DNA of 64,000 bases from positions 3,152,488 to 3,216,487 of the forward strand of contig RQOL01000519.1 of the NCBI GenBank assembly GCA_013076295.1, read 5' to 3'. The notes under the pieces are model-generated. The model worked only from the letters and a program-made list of their open reading frames with translations. It was not told the origin of the DNA and made no database searches. A program made the position numbers and the translations under genes. Below are positions 33,631 through 45,951 of this stretch, in pieces. This stretch comes from Sanderia malayensis. Its lineage: Eukaryota; Cnidaria; Scyphozoa; Semaeostomeae; Pelagiidae. Numbering within the stretch: position 1 is the first letter of the stretch; each line of letters opens with the position of its first letter.

Positions 33631-36600
33631 TTAGCGCCTTTGGTAACCATGATAGCCACTGTCTTGACTCATTGTCTCGGTCTCAAACACGGGCATTTGC
33701 AGGTTTTTCATAACAACACGAAACGGTTTCTTTTCCACAAAATTCACATTCTGGACATTGACAACAATTTCCTGAGACTCGCTTGAAGAAATACTGTCCT
33801 TCGGCGAGATCTCGACTTTGCCATTTCGACTGCTTTCATCTTTCATATCACAGGACCACAGCTTTCCCTGACGTTGCTCTAAAAATGAGTTTCACATTGT
33901 AGTTAGCATAGATGGAATTCAGTGGGAAACAGTGATACGCAACAAGAACATGTTGGTGTGAGAGAGCCAAGCCATACACTTCACTTATAAACCAATACCG
34001 AACCATGTTGGGATTGAAGGAATGTTCTTTGAGAAACGCTCTGGAAATTTAATAGACTAGAGGTTGAATAGCCTTTACTCGGTCAAACTTCGTAAAGAGG
34101 TTGAATAGCATTTACTAGGATTAAATGGCTGGCCTTATGTCCCTTCCCGTTATGTGCATTCATTGAGAAAGGGGTGTCCCTTGCTCGATGAATACATTGC
34201 TTTGTTTTCATCCAACAATGAACAAATGTTGACAGGCAACAAGAGTATGGTCTATTGGCTTGCTTCTTGGCATAAAAATACAGCAATTATATTTACGTGA
34301 AAATTGTTGCCGCTTTCTTTGAAATGTAGCTATGTCGTCATCTTCATTCGGTGATGGCGACTTTTTTGCTTGTGTATTCTTTTTGACGTTCTGATTGTGC
34401 GAGTGGGAATTGCAAGAGTGTTCTCGAAAGCAAAAAATACAATTACCTTTACTATTTAATATTGGCATTGTATTATATATTTATTTTCATCATATTTATC
34501 TTTGCTTCGATGGTGTGAAGAAACGAAGATGTTTACAGATGGGGTTCAGATTCGCTTGAGACATTTAGTTTGCATTATCAAAATAACTCACCTTGAAATA
34601 AATGGTCCCTGACAAGCCGAATTTGATAGGCCTGGCATTTTCCTTTATCTCCATCGTCAAATTGAATTTCGTATTCATTTCCTTTAACACCTGTTATGAT
34701 TCCGGGGTATAGAAAGTCTCGATCAAGCCATTGTGAAATTACTCTTGCTCCGACAGACAAGTCTGTTATTTCTGGTACTACGTCTGGAATTAGAAAACCT
34801 TGCGAGTTCTTTGGTATGTTAACATACTTTCCTTCGTCAAGTGAAACTTCGATGTTATCGCTCACAGCAATGACTTTTCCAAGGCAAAAGCCCCCAAAAG
34901 ACATTTTTACCCATCCTTTCACACCAGCTTGGAGACAAGCTACACAAAGAGACAATGAATTACAATTATTTTCCTATTATCTTCGGCTATATTTGAGCTG
35001 AGCAGTTGAAATCTCAAAATTGTTACAAATGTCAATTTTCTAACTTAAAGGGTCATGACAGAAGCTTTCGCGACAATAAATCTTTGATTTAAACAACTAC
35101 TAAAAATGACAGAAAATAATAGCAAAATATTTCCAAACAAGATATCTTTTGAGTTGAATATTGTAAGGTAAAGGTTCCCGAAAATTTCTTCCTGGAGTGC
35201 ACTTTTCATTAACTATTTTTAGCCGGGATACTTTGTCCACCCTGTACAACATAAACTGGCTTGCTTTCCTCATATCTGCCATAAAATACAAAATCATACT
35301 TGTGCATGGTCTTTTCTTCAGTTTAAAGCTTGCATCTTCTTTAAATATTGACGTACCATCGTATCGATCTATTGTTAATTCTTCAAGTTCATTTAGGCGA
35401 ATAAAGAATGAGGGCTTTCCCACTGATTCAAAGGCAAAAAAACCAGTGAACCACATATCCGGCAATGGCACAAAGGTACAGTCTTTATCTAAACAGAAAT
35501 TTGCCTGTTGTAAATGTAAATCATTCCAAGTTTATTTTTACACAGCTGTTGGGGCTCAGCTAAATGTATGTAAGAAGTAGCAAAGCTCGTGTAGCGTTCA
35601 AATTTTACAATGATTTTAACCTTATAAATTTTGTGATTGGTGACAATGAATTGCATTGGCGTATACAAGGAGATAAATATACTTTACATGCTTACTAAAA
35701 TATGAGTCGGCTCCATCCCTTTCCGGCTCTAGATGTCTGCCTTTAGCTCGAAGAAAAAAACCAGGTTTGTCAATGGATTCAAATGAAATCCCATCTTGTT
35801 GACCAGTTTTAGCTGCGACGATTCTGTATCTCTGTCTTGTACTTGAACGCTTTGTTTTTGGCAATGTGATTGTTGTATCTCCCATATGTTCCTTGCTATT
35901 TTGAGATAATGACCAATTAGTTAACGATCTTCTCAATCTTCTGCTCAGTAAACTTCGATCACTCATGTTGCTCTACAATCAATAGGCGTAAAAATAACGT
36001 ATCTGGATTATAAGGCTTGAAAGTCTCTTTTGATAAAGAAATTAATGCATAGCTCATGAAATGAATTATTTATTTTAAGAACAAGCAGCATTCTAGATAA
36101 GAAGCTTATCATAAAGCGGCTTTTTACAAAAGGTTATTTGGTTAACTTTCTTTAAAGTTATATGCGTATTGTATCTATTTTCATAAACATGCATGAGTAT
36201 TCTTTGGCCATAAGACCTTTCTTTTGGAGTGTTTTAAAGAATTAACTATAATTCTAAGTTGTTGAGAAATATGATGAAATGGACCAATATTGTTACAACT
36301 GACTCACATCCATGATTTGCCCTTTCTGGTTAAATTTTATGAAAACAACACACAAGATTTGATATTTATTACCATCCTTTGAATAATTCTTTGAAAGAAA
36401 TTAGTGAATAAAACAACAACTATCTGTTTGGTGGAACATTTCAAGCCTTTGACATTTTGTTTGAATGTTTTGGTTTAAAAGACAGCACTTTTTCAAATAG
36501 CTTATTGCTTAGTAATTAATATTCTTACTAACCCCTATTCTTTCAAGAATAGATTTCTTTCTTTTCGTTGTTCCTTGATCTTTCATAGTAGATTCTGAGC

Positions 36601-39600
36601 GAGATTCTGACCATTTTAACGGAGATGTTTCTTCTATACTATCCTCCTTCTGTATTGCATCAGCAGATTTACTGAGGTGTTGAAAATTTCCAAGCATAAA
36701 TCTGTCAAATTCAAATATCTGAGTGCTTTGTGGTTCAGGAAATCTAAACTTTTGGTGTACATCCGCCGAACTGGGACTTACGTTGCTTGGTGATGGACTG
36801 TTCACCGACTAAAATGAGATAATAAAATGCAAATAGAAGAATAATATCAAAAAACACCTGCTTTAAGCATCGGCAAATAAAACAAGACAACTGTCTTGGA
36901 TGCATTTAAGAAAGTTAGTTATTTAAATTCTGTATTTGCGATAAACATGGAAATCCCAAGGAATTACAATTTCTTCCAACGTGTATTTACTAATATACGT
37001 TGGCAGGAATTTCGTCGTATCGGAGCAACAAAGTTCAGCCTGCCAGCAAGAATTTCAAAAAAAATTTTCTGTTAAACCAACTATCTTAAATTGGGTTATG
37101 TTTCCATCAGTCCACCACACAACTAATTTCAATGTAAACCGTTTTAGTTCACGAGGTGTGCTTCCTTCGGTAACACACTTCTACCTGGCTTTCATGCAAT
37201 AAATTTGCCAATTTCGATAAAAATTTGAATCAGGAAATATTTTCATATTAGCCTATTAAAATTGTGCATTTTTTTTTGCATTTTACTTGGATTTCCGTTA
37301 GCCAGCTTTAGCCAGAGTCAACAAAAAACACTACAGTTAGACATTTTTAACAATACTTGAAAATTGTTATGTAGTCATCTGCTTAATAATAACCCAATTC
37401 TCAAGCGACAGATACGTATTTACGTGTCTTCCTGAAGCATGTTTTATTTGTGATAATACGTTTCACTTTATGCTTGCAGTGTTTCATTCATCAAACTTTA
37501 TCACCAGTTTAACAACGACGATAAATGGGTATGCGCTGCAAAAAGGGAACTTAATTTGGCACCTGCTAGCAGGTTTGAATAATGTAATTTCAGCTTAAAA
37601 CCAAGGTGTGTGAGTATTTCCCATCACAATAGCTTTGAGGTGATTCTTAATCAATTAACTAAGTTAAATTTTATTTCTCTACCTGTCAATACATTTTTTT
37701 TTTTGAACTTGTGTTGTACGCATGTTTTGACAATGGATGAGCCAAAGCCTCAAAACATCATATGTGTGCTTTGGATTTTTGATCTTTTAGCCTGGGCACA
37801 TTCCTCCAAAGTGTGAAAAATATGGTAATTTTTTGTTTGAACTTGAACGGTGATTGTATTGTAGTACTTTCAGACGGGGAAGCAATATAAGCCGAGGGGC
37901 TTTTTTGGCTTCTCGAAATCGTCTTCGTTTTGGCGTGGCTAATGACGTCACAAATTGTAGTTTGCGACGCTAATTGTGATCCTGTCTAAATAAATCCAAC
38001 TCGTCACAATAGAAAGGTGATTTTTCACAATATCGCCTCAATGTAGTGATTAATTACCATGAGTACACTGGCTACATTCCAATTTTTAATTTTGCGGTTA
38101 CTTTTTACGTTGTCGAATAACAGGAATCGCGAAATTCATTGATAACAGACAAAGATGGCGAAAATGTACATTTTTTGATACCATCAGCCTCAAGAAATTC
38201 TTGAATTTTTGATACCATCAGGTAAGAAATTCTCAAGAAGGCCCTCCCTTGAAAGCTTATTTTGTTACCTATGTCTGGAAGTATTTTAAAACAAAAGCTT
38301 CCCTGGCTACCTTTAAAGTTGTAGAACGTCATCCGGAATTCTCCTTGTAGAGATCTTTATCAGTTGCCTATCATAACTTACCCGAGGCTCATTGAACTTC
38401 AATTTTACAGTGGAAATGAAAAAAAAGTGTACAATACTACCAATTAGGCAGTTTACCATTGGAGTTTCTGGTGCAGAGTAAATTCCAAAGCTTGATAGTG
38501 TTGACTTCGACACAATGGAACTGGTTGATAGCTTTCTAACCAATTGGTTTCCATCGATTTTGCTTGCATTTGGAACTTCTAGATAGTTCATTATTCCCAA
38601 AGGTTTGTCGTCCATGTTTCCTCTTTCAGTGAGATTAATTGGCAACGAACGGTTTCTTCCAACTGGAATTCTTGTCGGCTCTCTAGTTTTGTGACTAAAC
38701 TTTCTCGTACACTATGGAATTAGAAATAACAATAATCGTTAACGCACTCAATCTGTATAATTAAACAGTAACAGTTTGATAAATTTATTAATCATTGCCA
38801 ACCGCGCTTACAGTTTATATACATGGGAAATATTATATTTCCTACCTAATAATGTGATGGAACAAAGCAAGCTGAGTCTTGACCGCACAAAGTGCAGTGA
38901 ACCACTTTGTGCGGTGATAAAATGGTTTGGTGCGGTGATAAAATGGTTTGGTGCAGTGATAGGCAGTAAAGGTGTGAAATAATAATGCTATTCATTGAAA
39001 TTAGATTTGTTTTTGTGAATTTTGCGATTAATATCTTCTAATACCTTATCAGCAAAATGGCGTTGCTAAATCAATAACAAATATAACAGGAGTGCTCCGC
39101 GCAATTTTCTGGATGCCTCGCCCAAAACTTGCAATGTAAACCGTTGGTAGGGAACAAGACAAGGTTTATCAAATTATTTTCCATTTCTTAAATATATTAG
39201 CATTGTACTTTCAAGTTCTGATAAAGCAGTTTGTTATAAAAAGTGCATTTATCCCTTTGACAATTGATTCAATTGCTCGCCATTCCACCTCACCCCACCA
39301 TTGACCCACCCACCAAATCAGGGTGTATCACATTTTTAATAGCTCATGCTGCTTGATTGTTTTCTTTATTATATTTAATGTGAATGCCATTAGAACCATT
39401 TAATTCCCTTATTGAGAGTATTATAAAACAGAATTTTCTTGTAACGTTAACTGTTGTTTTTGTAAGGGCAAAATAAAAAATATTTCATCAATCTCATCTT
39501 ATTTATAAGATTGATTTTCAAACTTTAACACCACGACAGACCCTAAATTGACTAAAGGGAGGTGTTTATTTTGAATTTTAGACAGCTGTGGATTCTTTGG

Positions 39601-40179
39601 GATATTATTTAACTCCCTTCCTCCCAGCCTGTGCTACAATTGGGCGAGAGAAACATTACGAGAATAAGAAAAATGAATAAATCAAATCAAGCATAATAAA
39701 ATACGTATTTTTAATGCAAGAAAGCAATGCTGCATATTTGTATTAGATAGCAAAAATAATTGCCTTGTAGAAAGAACCAGAGGTTGGGAAAGGGAGAGAG
39801 GAGGATAAGTTATTTTGTCCTTTAAGTGCATCTAAACATTGGTACTTGAATACATCAGAAATAACAAAATGTAGCTATATCGAACATCATTATATCGATT
39901 ATTTTTCCGTTCTTTATAATTTGGTTACCCCTTTCAAACATGAATTCTAAAGTATGTTTTTTGAGAGAGATTCGTTAAAAAGAGAAGAAAATAATAAGAT
40001 TCTTAAAGACCCACCTCGTTTCCTTTTTTCGGCATATTCTCTGGTTGGAGAGCAATGAATGGAATTTCTTCGATTCCATTATCTGACAATACAACCAATA
40101 CTTGAGTGTTGTCTCCATTTTCTGTAGTTTTACTGCTTTCAGCAGATATCCCACCGTCGTTGTCTTTTGTATTCTTCAT
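33631..40179 (-). CDS. AbfB-type trefoil plus Tudor-like (DUF4537-type) protein (about 635 aa)
   Basis: Eight exons agree in phase: 40179-40015, 38711-38457, 36808-36533, 35972-35696, 35488-35300, 34939-34592, 34446-34297 and 33878-33631. The N-terminal three exons encode Ser-rich disordered sequence. The next two carry a repeat pair typical of arabinose-binding AbfB beta-trefoils: GISFESIDKPGFFLRAKGR, then FFAFESVGKPSFFIRL and FKEDASFKL. The sixth exon holds two SH3-like barrels (GWVKMSFGGFCLGKVIAV and ARVISQWLDRDFLYPGIITG, ending YEIQFDDGDKGKCQ), as in DUF4537/Tudor-like proteins. The seventh exon has a Cys/His cluster (CIFCFREHSCNSHSH). Weak donors (GTTAGT at 36532, GTATGA at 35299) leave alternatives. 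AbfB could be a separate gene starting at ATG 35966 and ending at TAG 35100. No signal peptide is evident. Confidence 0.5.
35100..35966 (-). CDS. Alternative model: separate AbfB-domain protein (219 aa)
   Basis: If the two weak donors of the larger model are not used, an ATG at 35966 (MSDRSLLSRRLRRSL) and exons 35966-35696 and 35488-35100 give a complete 219-residue protein. It contains the AbfB-type repeat pair and then about 70 further residues (RPCTSMILYFMADMRK to FCHF) of uncertain character. This competes with the fused AbfB-Tudor model and overlaps it. Confidence 0.3.
38882..38915. repeat. 13-bp perfect hairpin
   Basis: ACCGCACAAAGTG and CACTTTGTGCGGT are exact reverse complements separated by 8 bases. 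Directly after, a 21-bp unit (TGCGGTGATAAAATGGTTTGG) is repeated about twice (38911-38952). It lies in an intron of the AbfB/Tudor gene and is probably a fragment of a mobile element. Confidence 0.7.
39195..39325 (-). repeat. Interspersed repeat copy, inverted relative to 41835-41960
   Basis: Read on the minus strand, this stretch matches 41835-41960: TGGGGTGGGGTGGAATGGC, then CAATTGATTC/TCAATTGTT-like sequence, then AAACTGCTTTATCAGAAC and TTGAAAGT. No terminal repeats were seen, so the class is unknown. Confidence 0.7.
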
Positions 40180-41170
40180 GATGTGGAAATTTATCAATAG
40201 AAGCTCAACGATTATGATCACTCTTGATCAGTAGACATAGCTACGATGCATAAAACTTTGGTGGTAAAATGCCAAGTTATATTTAGTTTAGTTTCTCTCT
40301 GCACAAATATATTGAAATCAGCGGCCTAGCCTATGACGAAATGATTTACATTTGAATAAAGTAAGCAGCACCTGCAAAATCCAGTATTCAATTATCAGAT
40401 GAGTATTCTGTTGTATATTGCACATAGAATTCATTCTATTCGAGCACCTTGCGTATTCCTATTGAAGAGGCTTTATCAGATAGTCTATAGAATCAACTTA
40501 ATGCTCTCCCTGCTGTCACTAAAGCATCTGCATGCTGTGTTTCTTGGTTCTATATACTGAATAATCTTACAATGCAACATACCAGATGTCTCTTCTTTGT
40601 AAGCAAGTAAAAAGATGACGTAAGATAAATGCTACAACGTCTTTAATATACAGCAGTAATGGAATAATAAGTAAAAATATACCCAGCAGGCGTTAGCCAG
40701 GTTTTTATGTGTTGGAGACTATATAATGCACTTTTAAATCGAACCTCTCGACGAGTTACTGAACTTCTTCAAAGAAACCGATTGAAAGCTGTTTTAATAT
40801 ACTCAGTTTGTTGTATGGTCCTATGCATTGTGTAGAATTATACCAATGTCAGTGATTTAGAATGGCACTAATCTTGTAAAAAACTGTCTCAGCATTCAGC
40901 ATAGCTTTTTAGATGCTAAAGGGCGCTAAAGGAGAAACAATAATAACCCTGTCTTGTGATTGGAACTTATCCTTTGTATAAGGGAATCCGTGCCCGCGAG
41001 TCTCACAAAGCAGAAGTCAGCAGATGTTTTTGTATTACGTCATACCGAGGTGGATCGGCTCGGCTCGCGTTCATTCTTCCAGGAGTGCCTAGGCCAAGTG
41101 TAGTGTGGTTGCAAAGGTTGATTTTTGTTGTATAATCATTTTCGTGTTTAGCAAAATAACATATACCACA
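40180..41170. promoter_or_regulatory. Shared upstream region of the AbfB/Tudor gene and MAPRE
   Basis: About 1 kb separates the ATG of the AbfB/Tudor gene (minus, 40179) and that of MAPRE (plus, 41171). The stretch near 41030-41100 is more GC-rich than the surroundings (CCGAGGTGGATCGGCTCGGC), as expected of a housekeeping promoter. The rest is AT-rich. No exact start site can be given. Confidence 0.35.
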
Positions 41171-44100
41171 ATGGCCGTAAATGTGTACAGCACGAGTGCA
41201 ACGTCAGAAAATCTCAGCAGACATGAAATTCTTGCTTGGATCAACGAATCTTTGTGCACATCATATCAAAAGATTGAGCACTTATGCTCGGGTGAGTTAC
41301 GACATGAAGTCTGTAAGGAAATCAAACCATGTCCGAGTTTTTCATTCATCCTGGCCCAACTTTGCCGGAAATTTATCTGTTGCTTTACTTTTCGGCAAGC
41401 GTTGCCACTATTGGTATCTTGTTAATCTCTGAAATAGGATGTGCCTCTCGTACAGATAAATGTTTAGTTGGAAATGCCCCTTTTATTTCTATGTTTATAT
41501 ATATTTTGCAACCTGGATCAGAAGAAGATTAAAAGGTGTGGTAGTCGAAACAGTCAAATCAGACGCCAGTGGACTTTTCTTCAAAGAGTCAACCATACCC
41601 TTGAATTGTTTTTGAACGTTTTAGCAATTTATCTACAAGACCCCTCTGGAGGCACTTTGTCAACAATGCAAATATTGCAGTGCCAGTGCCATGCCATATA
41701 CAAGTTGATGCTGAAGCCAGTGGAGTTGCCTGGGATAGGATATCAATTATGATTACTGATAAAATACTTCATGTGGAAGTCTATTGACAGGAGGGTGGGC
41801 AGATGAACCTCATATATGGTGGGTGGAAAGGAGATTGGGTGGGTCAATGTTGGGGTGGGGTGGAATGGCAAGCCATTGAATCAATTGTTAGAGAGATAGA
41901 TGCATTTTTTTTATAATAAACTGCTTTATCAGAACCTGAAAGTAAAATGCTTTAGCATTTTGCATTCAGGCACTGCAATATTTAAGCAATTTTCACTGTT
42001 AAATGAAAAATCGGTGAAATTTTTAAATGTTTGATTTATGTGAATTGTGGAAAATTATCAATGTTACCCTGGGTTTTATTTAATTATGTTGATAGATGGT
42101 GCTTGATTGTTCAGCTCAGCAATTATTTTTATAGATTTTCTAGTTCAAACTTGTTCTTCACTCTTTACTCTTTGCATTTTTTCAAATACACAATTAAGAA
42201 GTAGTACTAAAAATATGACCAGAAATGCTACAAGGTTTCGTTTCTTATGAAAAATGCGTATATCCTCTCACTTGGTACATCAATATTAGAAATATAAATC
42301 AGTTTTTTAGATATTTGTTTCAGTCTCGAAAATGTCCAGGATTGACAGTATATATTATTAGTCCAATTTTATTTTATGTATGTTTTCTAATAAAATATTG
42401 TTTTTAATTTTAGGGGCTGCTTACTGCCAGTTCCTTGACATGCTTTTTGAAAGTGAGTTACAGCTTTTTTAGCCATTACATTTGACATGACTGCCTAAGT
42501 CATGAATTTGTAATATTGGCAGTTCAACATTGCATGCCCTGAGATGAGTGCTGTTTGTATTTTGCATGCATTACTTCTGCTGCATGGTAACTTTAATAAA
42601 GCTTGCTTTTTTAGCCAGCTGATTTGTGTTACAATATAAACTTAAAGAATTTGAATATATGTTGCAAATATTATTATTTTTTACAGATTGTATTCCTATG
42701 AAAAAAGTGAAATTTGATGCAAAACTAGAGCATGAGTATATTCAAAATTGGAAACATCTTCAAACTGGATTTAAGAAATGTGGTATAGATAAAGTAAGTA
42801 TAAGATGATAATTTGAATGCTAATACTCTGTTAACTGGGAAATTGTGCCATCACAATCAAGTTGTCTATATATGATGGTAACTGGAAAATTACAAGTAAC
42901 AGTGATTTTGATCTTTTTATGACATTTGCCAAAGGAAATGTGTTTCATTCATTAACCTATTCACTTTGTGCTTTTTCAAAATACTAATTTGTAGGGTTAT
43001 CTACTATTTTGCATAATATATGTGAACTAATTCAGTGCCAAAATTAGTTCACAGGTGTCAACATTCTCTCATTTGCATAACACTCTGTTAGATTTAACTT
43101 GACACTGCATTTCCATTATGTGCATATACATGCATGCAAATTTTGCATAGTTTCACCGGCTGAAGCTTTAGTTAACGTTTTTGCAAAATATGGATATAAC
43201 GTTGATCAGATAAGGATATTTTATAGATTAATCAAATGCTTGGTATCTCTTTGCAGGTGATTCTTGTTGACAAATTGGTAAAGGGAAAATTCCAAGATAA
43301 TTTTGAATTCTGTCAATGGTTTAAGAAGTTTTTTGATGCTAATTATGTTGGGGGTGAATATGATCCAGTGAGAGCAAGAAACGGTGTTGACCCATCAGCT
43401 TCATTTGCTAAACCTGGAGCAAAGAAGCCAACAGGAATCGGAAAAGCAGGTAAATTATATATTGTCAAAATTATTTAATCACTATACTATGGAATGTAGA
43501 CAAAGACACCACGCTCTTTATAGTAGTGGAATAAATTGTTCTTGATGGGGTTTACATTTCCACGAGGCTCTGTGTCAGACAAAGTTCTTTGCACCATGTT
43601 ACCTGCTAAATATGATTATTATTTAATGATTCCAACAGTACGGTTGCCTTGGTAAAATATTAAAATGCTCTTCTTAATTGTGATTTGCCTCCCTCATTTT
43701 GAATAATTTTGTTCGTTATTAATTTTTGTTTTGTTTATATGCCTAATTGCATAGTACTTGCTGTTAAAATTCTGTAAATGATATTTTGCTTACATTTTGT
43801 AGATTCAAATACAAGCATGAAGCGTGTTCCAGTTGCGAAAACTTCATCTTCAAGAGGAATATCTTCCACTGCTCCCCCATCAGCACCTAAAGCTGCACCG
43901 ATCAAAAAATCAACACCGACACGAGTCTCTGCAAATGAAAATGATGAAAGAGTTGCAGAGCTTACAGCCCAGGTATGCCATATATCACTTAATATGGGTC
44001 AGTTAAGATGCTATAATAGGGACAACAGTCCTTGGGACACTTGTAAAATTATGGAAAAGAGGATATCAACCAGTGAGTTTTTTGTGGTTCTTATTCAGCC

Positions 44101-45239
44101 CCACATCCCCCGTAACACAATGTGTCAACTACACCCCTGTAATCATTGTATAAGAAGAATTTCATTGATTTTGTATAATACTGTCTCTAGCGACAACACT
44201 ATTTGGGGGAGGAGGGGGATGAATGATAGATGCAAGATTTGCAAGAGTCACACGTATCCCAGAACTTTTGCCCCTATTGCATATGTATGTACCTTGGCCC
44301 TCACCCCATGATGAAAAAGTAAGATACCCTTTCCCTATCATGTGTGCACATGATTAGTTTTCATGATGAGAAGGTACAGTTGTAGGCAATGATTACCTTA
44401 ATTCCTTGTGGAAAATTAAAACCAAGATTTATCAGGGAGCAATCTCATATAGACTTTGTGGGCAAAAGTATTACAAGGAGTGATTAAAAGGGATTTCCAA
44501 AAATGGTATCAAACAATTTATTTCCATTCAGGAAGATGGGCTTCAGTATTACAATGAAAGTATGCTTTTAGCTTTCCATTGTGTGTGCATTTCAAACGGG
44601 ATCGTCTGGACTCGTTGTCTTTTGGCATTAGCATGTAATAGATTAGAAAACAATTATTTAGTGGTTTTATAGATATTGAAACTTGATTATGGCAATTTTG
44701 GATTCTTTAACAGATTTCAAATTTCAAGCTGTCAGTAGATGGTTTAGAAAAGGAAAGAGATTTTTATTTTGGAAAACTGAGAGATATTGAAGTACTTTGT
44801 CAGGATGCTGGTCCTGACTCTGCTCTTGCAGACAAGGTCTTACAGATACTCTATGCAACAGAGGTACAGCTACTGATTTATATATGATTTATGTAATTCT
44901 AATGACATTATGCAATAGCATAGAATCCTTAGTGATGTGTGCTACTAACGAATTATAATATATAACTCAGGGCCTTTTAAAGGTTGCACCTGGCTCATGA
45001 TAGGAAATAAATTTGATAATTTTCAGGATTCTAGTTCGGCCTCTCAACATCTAGGTTATCTGGGGTTGTGCTCACCCAAATACTAGCTTAGCTTTTGTTT
45101 GGAGAATCTGAAGGTGATGTTATTCTTAAATTGACCTAATAGCAACTTTTAATGCTTTGTGTTTCATTTGTCATAGGATGGCTTTGCACCTCCAGAGGAA
45201 ACAGAGGGAGAGCCAGCTGATGAACAAGATGAGTATTAA
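41171..45239 (+). CDS. MAPRE: Microtubule plus-end binding protein EB family (280 aa)
   Basis: End-binding proteins track growing microtubule plus ends and recruit partners. Seven exons join in frame: 41171-41291, 42414-42452, 42687-42793, 43257-43449, 43803-43972, 44714-44863 and 45177-45239. The N-terminal calponin-homology domain (about residues 14-115) has the family signatures [54 protein letters not shown] and FFDANY. A Ser/Pro/Lys-rich linker follows. The C-terminal coiled coil (EBH domain) contains [18 protein letters not shown], and the acidic tail ends DEY, matching the EEY/F-type tail that binds CAP-Gly domains. The length is close to human EB1 (268). An inverted repeat copy lies in intron 1. 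The call is firm at family level; a one-to-one assignment to MAPRE1, 2 or 3 is not possible here. Confidence 0.95.
41835..41960 (+). repeat. Interspersed repeat copy in MAPRE intron 1
   Basis: Sister copy of 39195-39325 in the opposite orientation. It contains GGTCAATGTTGGGGTGGGG, TCAATTGTTAG and TGCTTTATCAGAACCTGAAA. Confidence 0.7.
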
Positions 45240-45951
45240 TAAGGGTCAAAGTATAATTTTATGTCCATGTTCAACAATATCTGTTAATTCGAAGAGGAAT
45301 TATTCTAGCACCTGTGAAACACCATTGCTTGGTAGATTGCCATTTGTAATTAATTAATTGCAATTCCAGGACATCTTCTAAGCATTTTGTTGTTGTTTTG
45401 ATAGATGTTTTCACTATTTTCATATTTAATTCCATCAGTGTTCTATAAAAATCCGGTTCGTAGCTATAATATTATTTTCATTTGTCATTCAGTTTTCTCA
45501 TGGTATTAATTGAAAATCTTCAATAGATCAGGATAGTCGCACATAACGTTTTCCAAATGTTTTTGTCGTGATAATTCTATTCATAGAACGTTAATTACGT
45601 GGCCTGACTGGTGTCGGTAACAATATTTTTAATATCACAACATCTACTGTAGCAACAATGCTATTGTCAATTATTCTTCTGTTTGTACTGACTTCATTGC
45701 TTTGTTTTTTATTGCTTTTTGATTATTTCCTTTCTTGTGATGATATTCACAATAAGGATACTATTCAGAAATTTTCGGAGTTGGCATGTGAATCGCGAAT
45801 GAATTGTATGGAAATTGGCCGTAAACTGGTTACTACTTCATTTTATCTTATCTGCTTATGTGATTAAACATTTAAAGCTATAAACCCGGGAATACTGTTA
45901 TATAATTGCCAAAAATCTGGACTATCCATAATGTTTCCACCTTGGGAGTGT
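45240..45951. other. Intergenic region between convergent MAPRE and J-domain genes
   Basis: It contains the 3' ends of both neighbours. AT-rich, no poly(A) signal that I would defend, and no gene. Confidence 0.4.
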
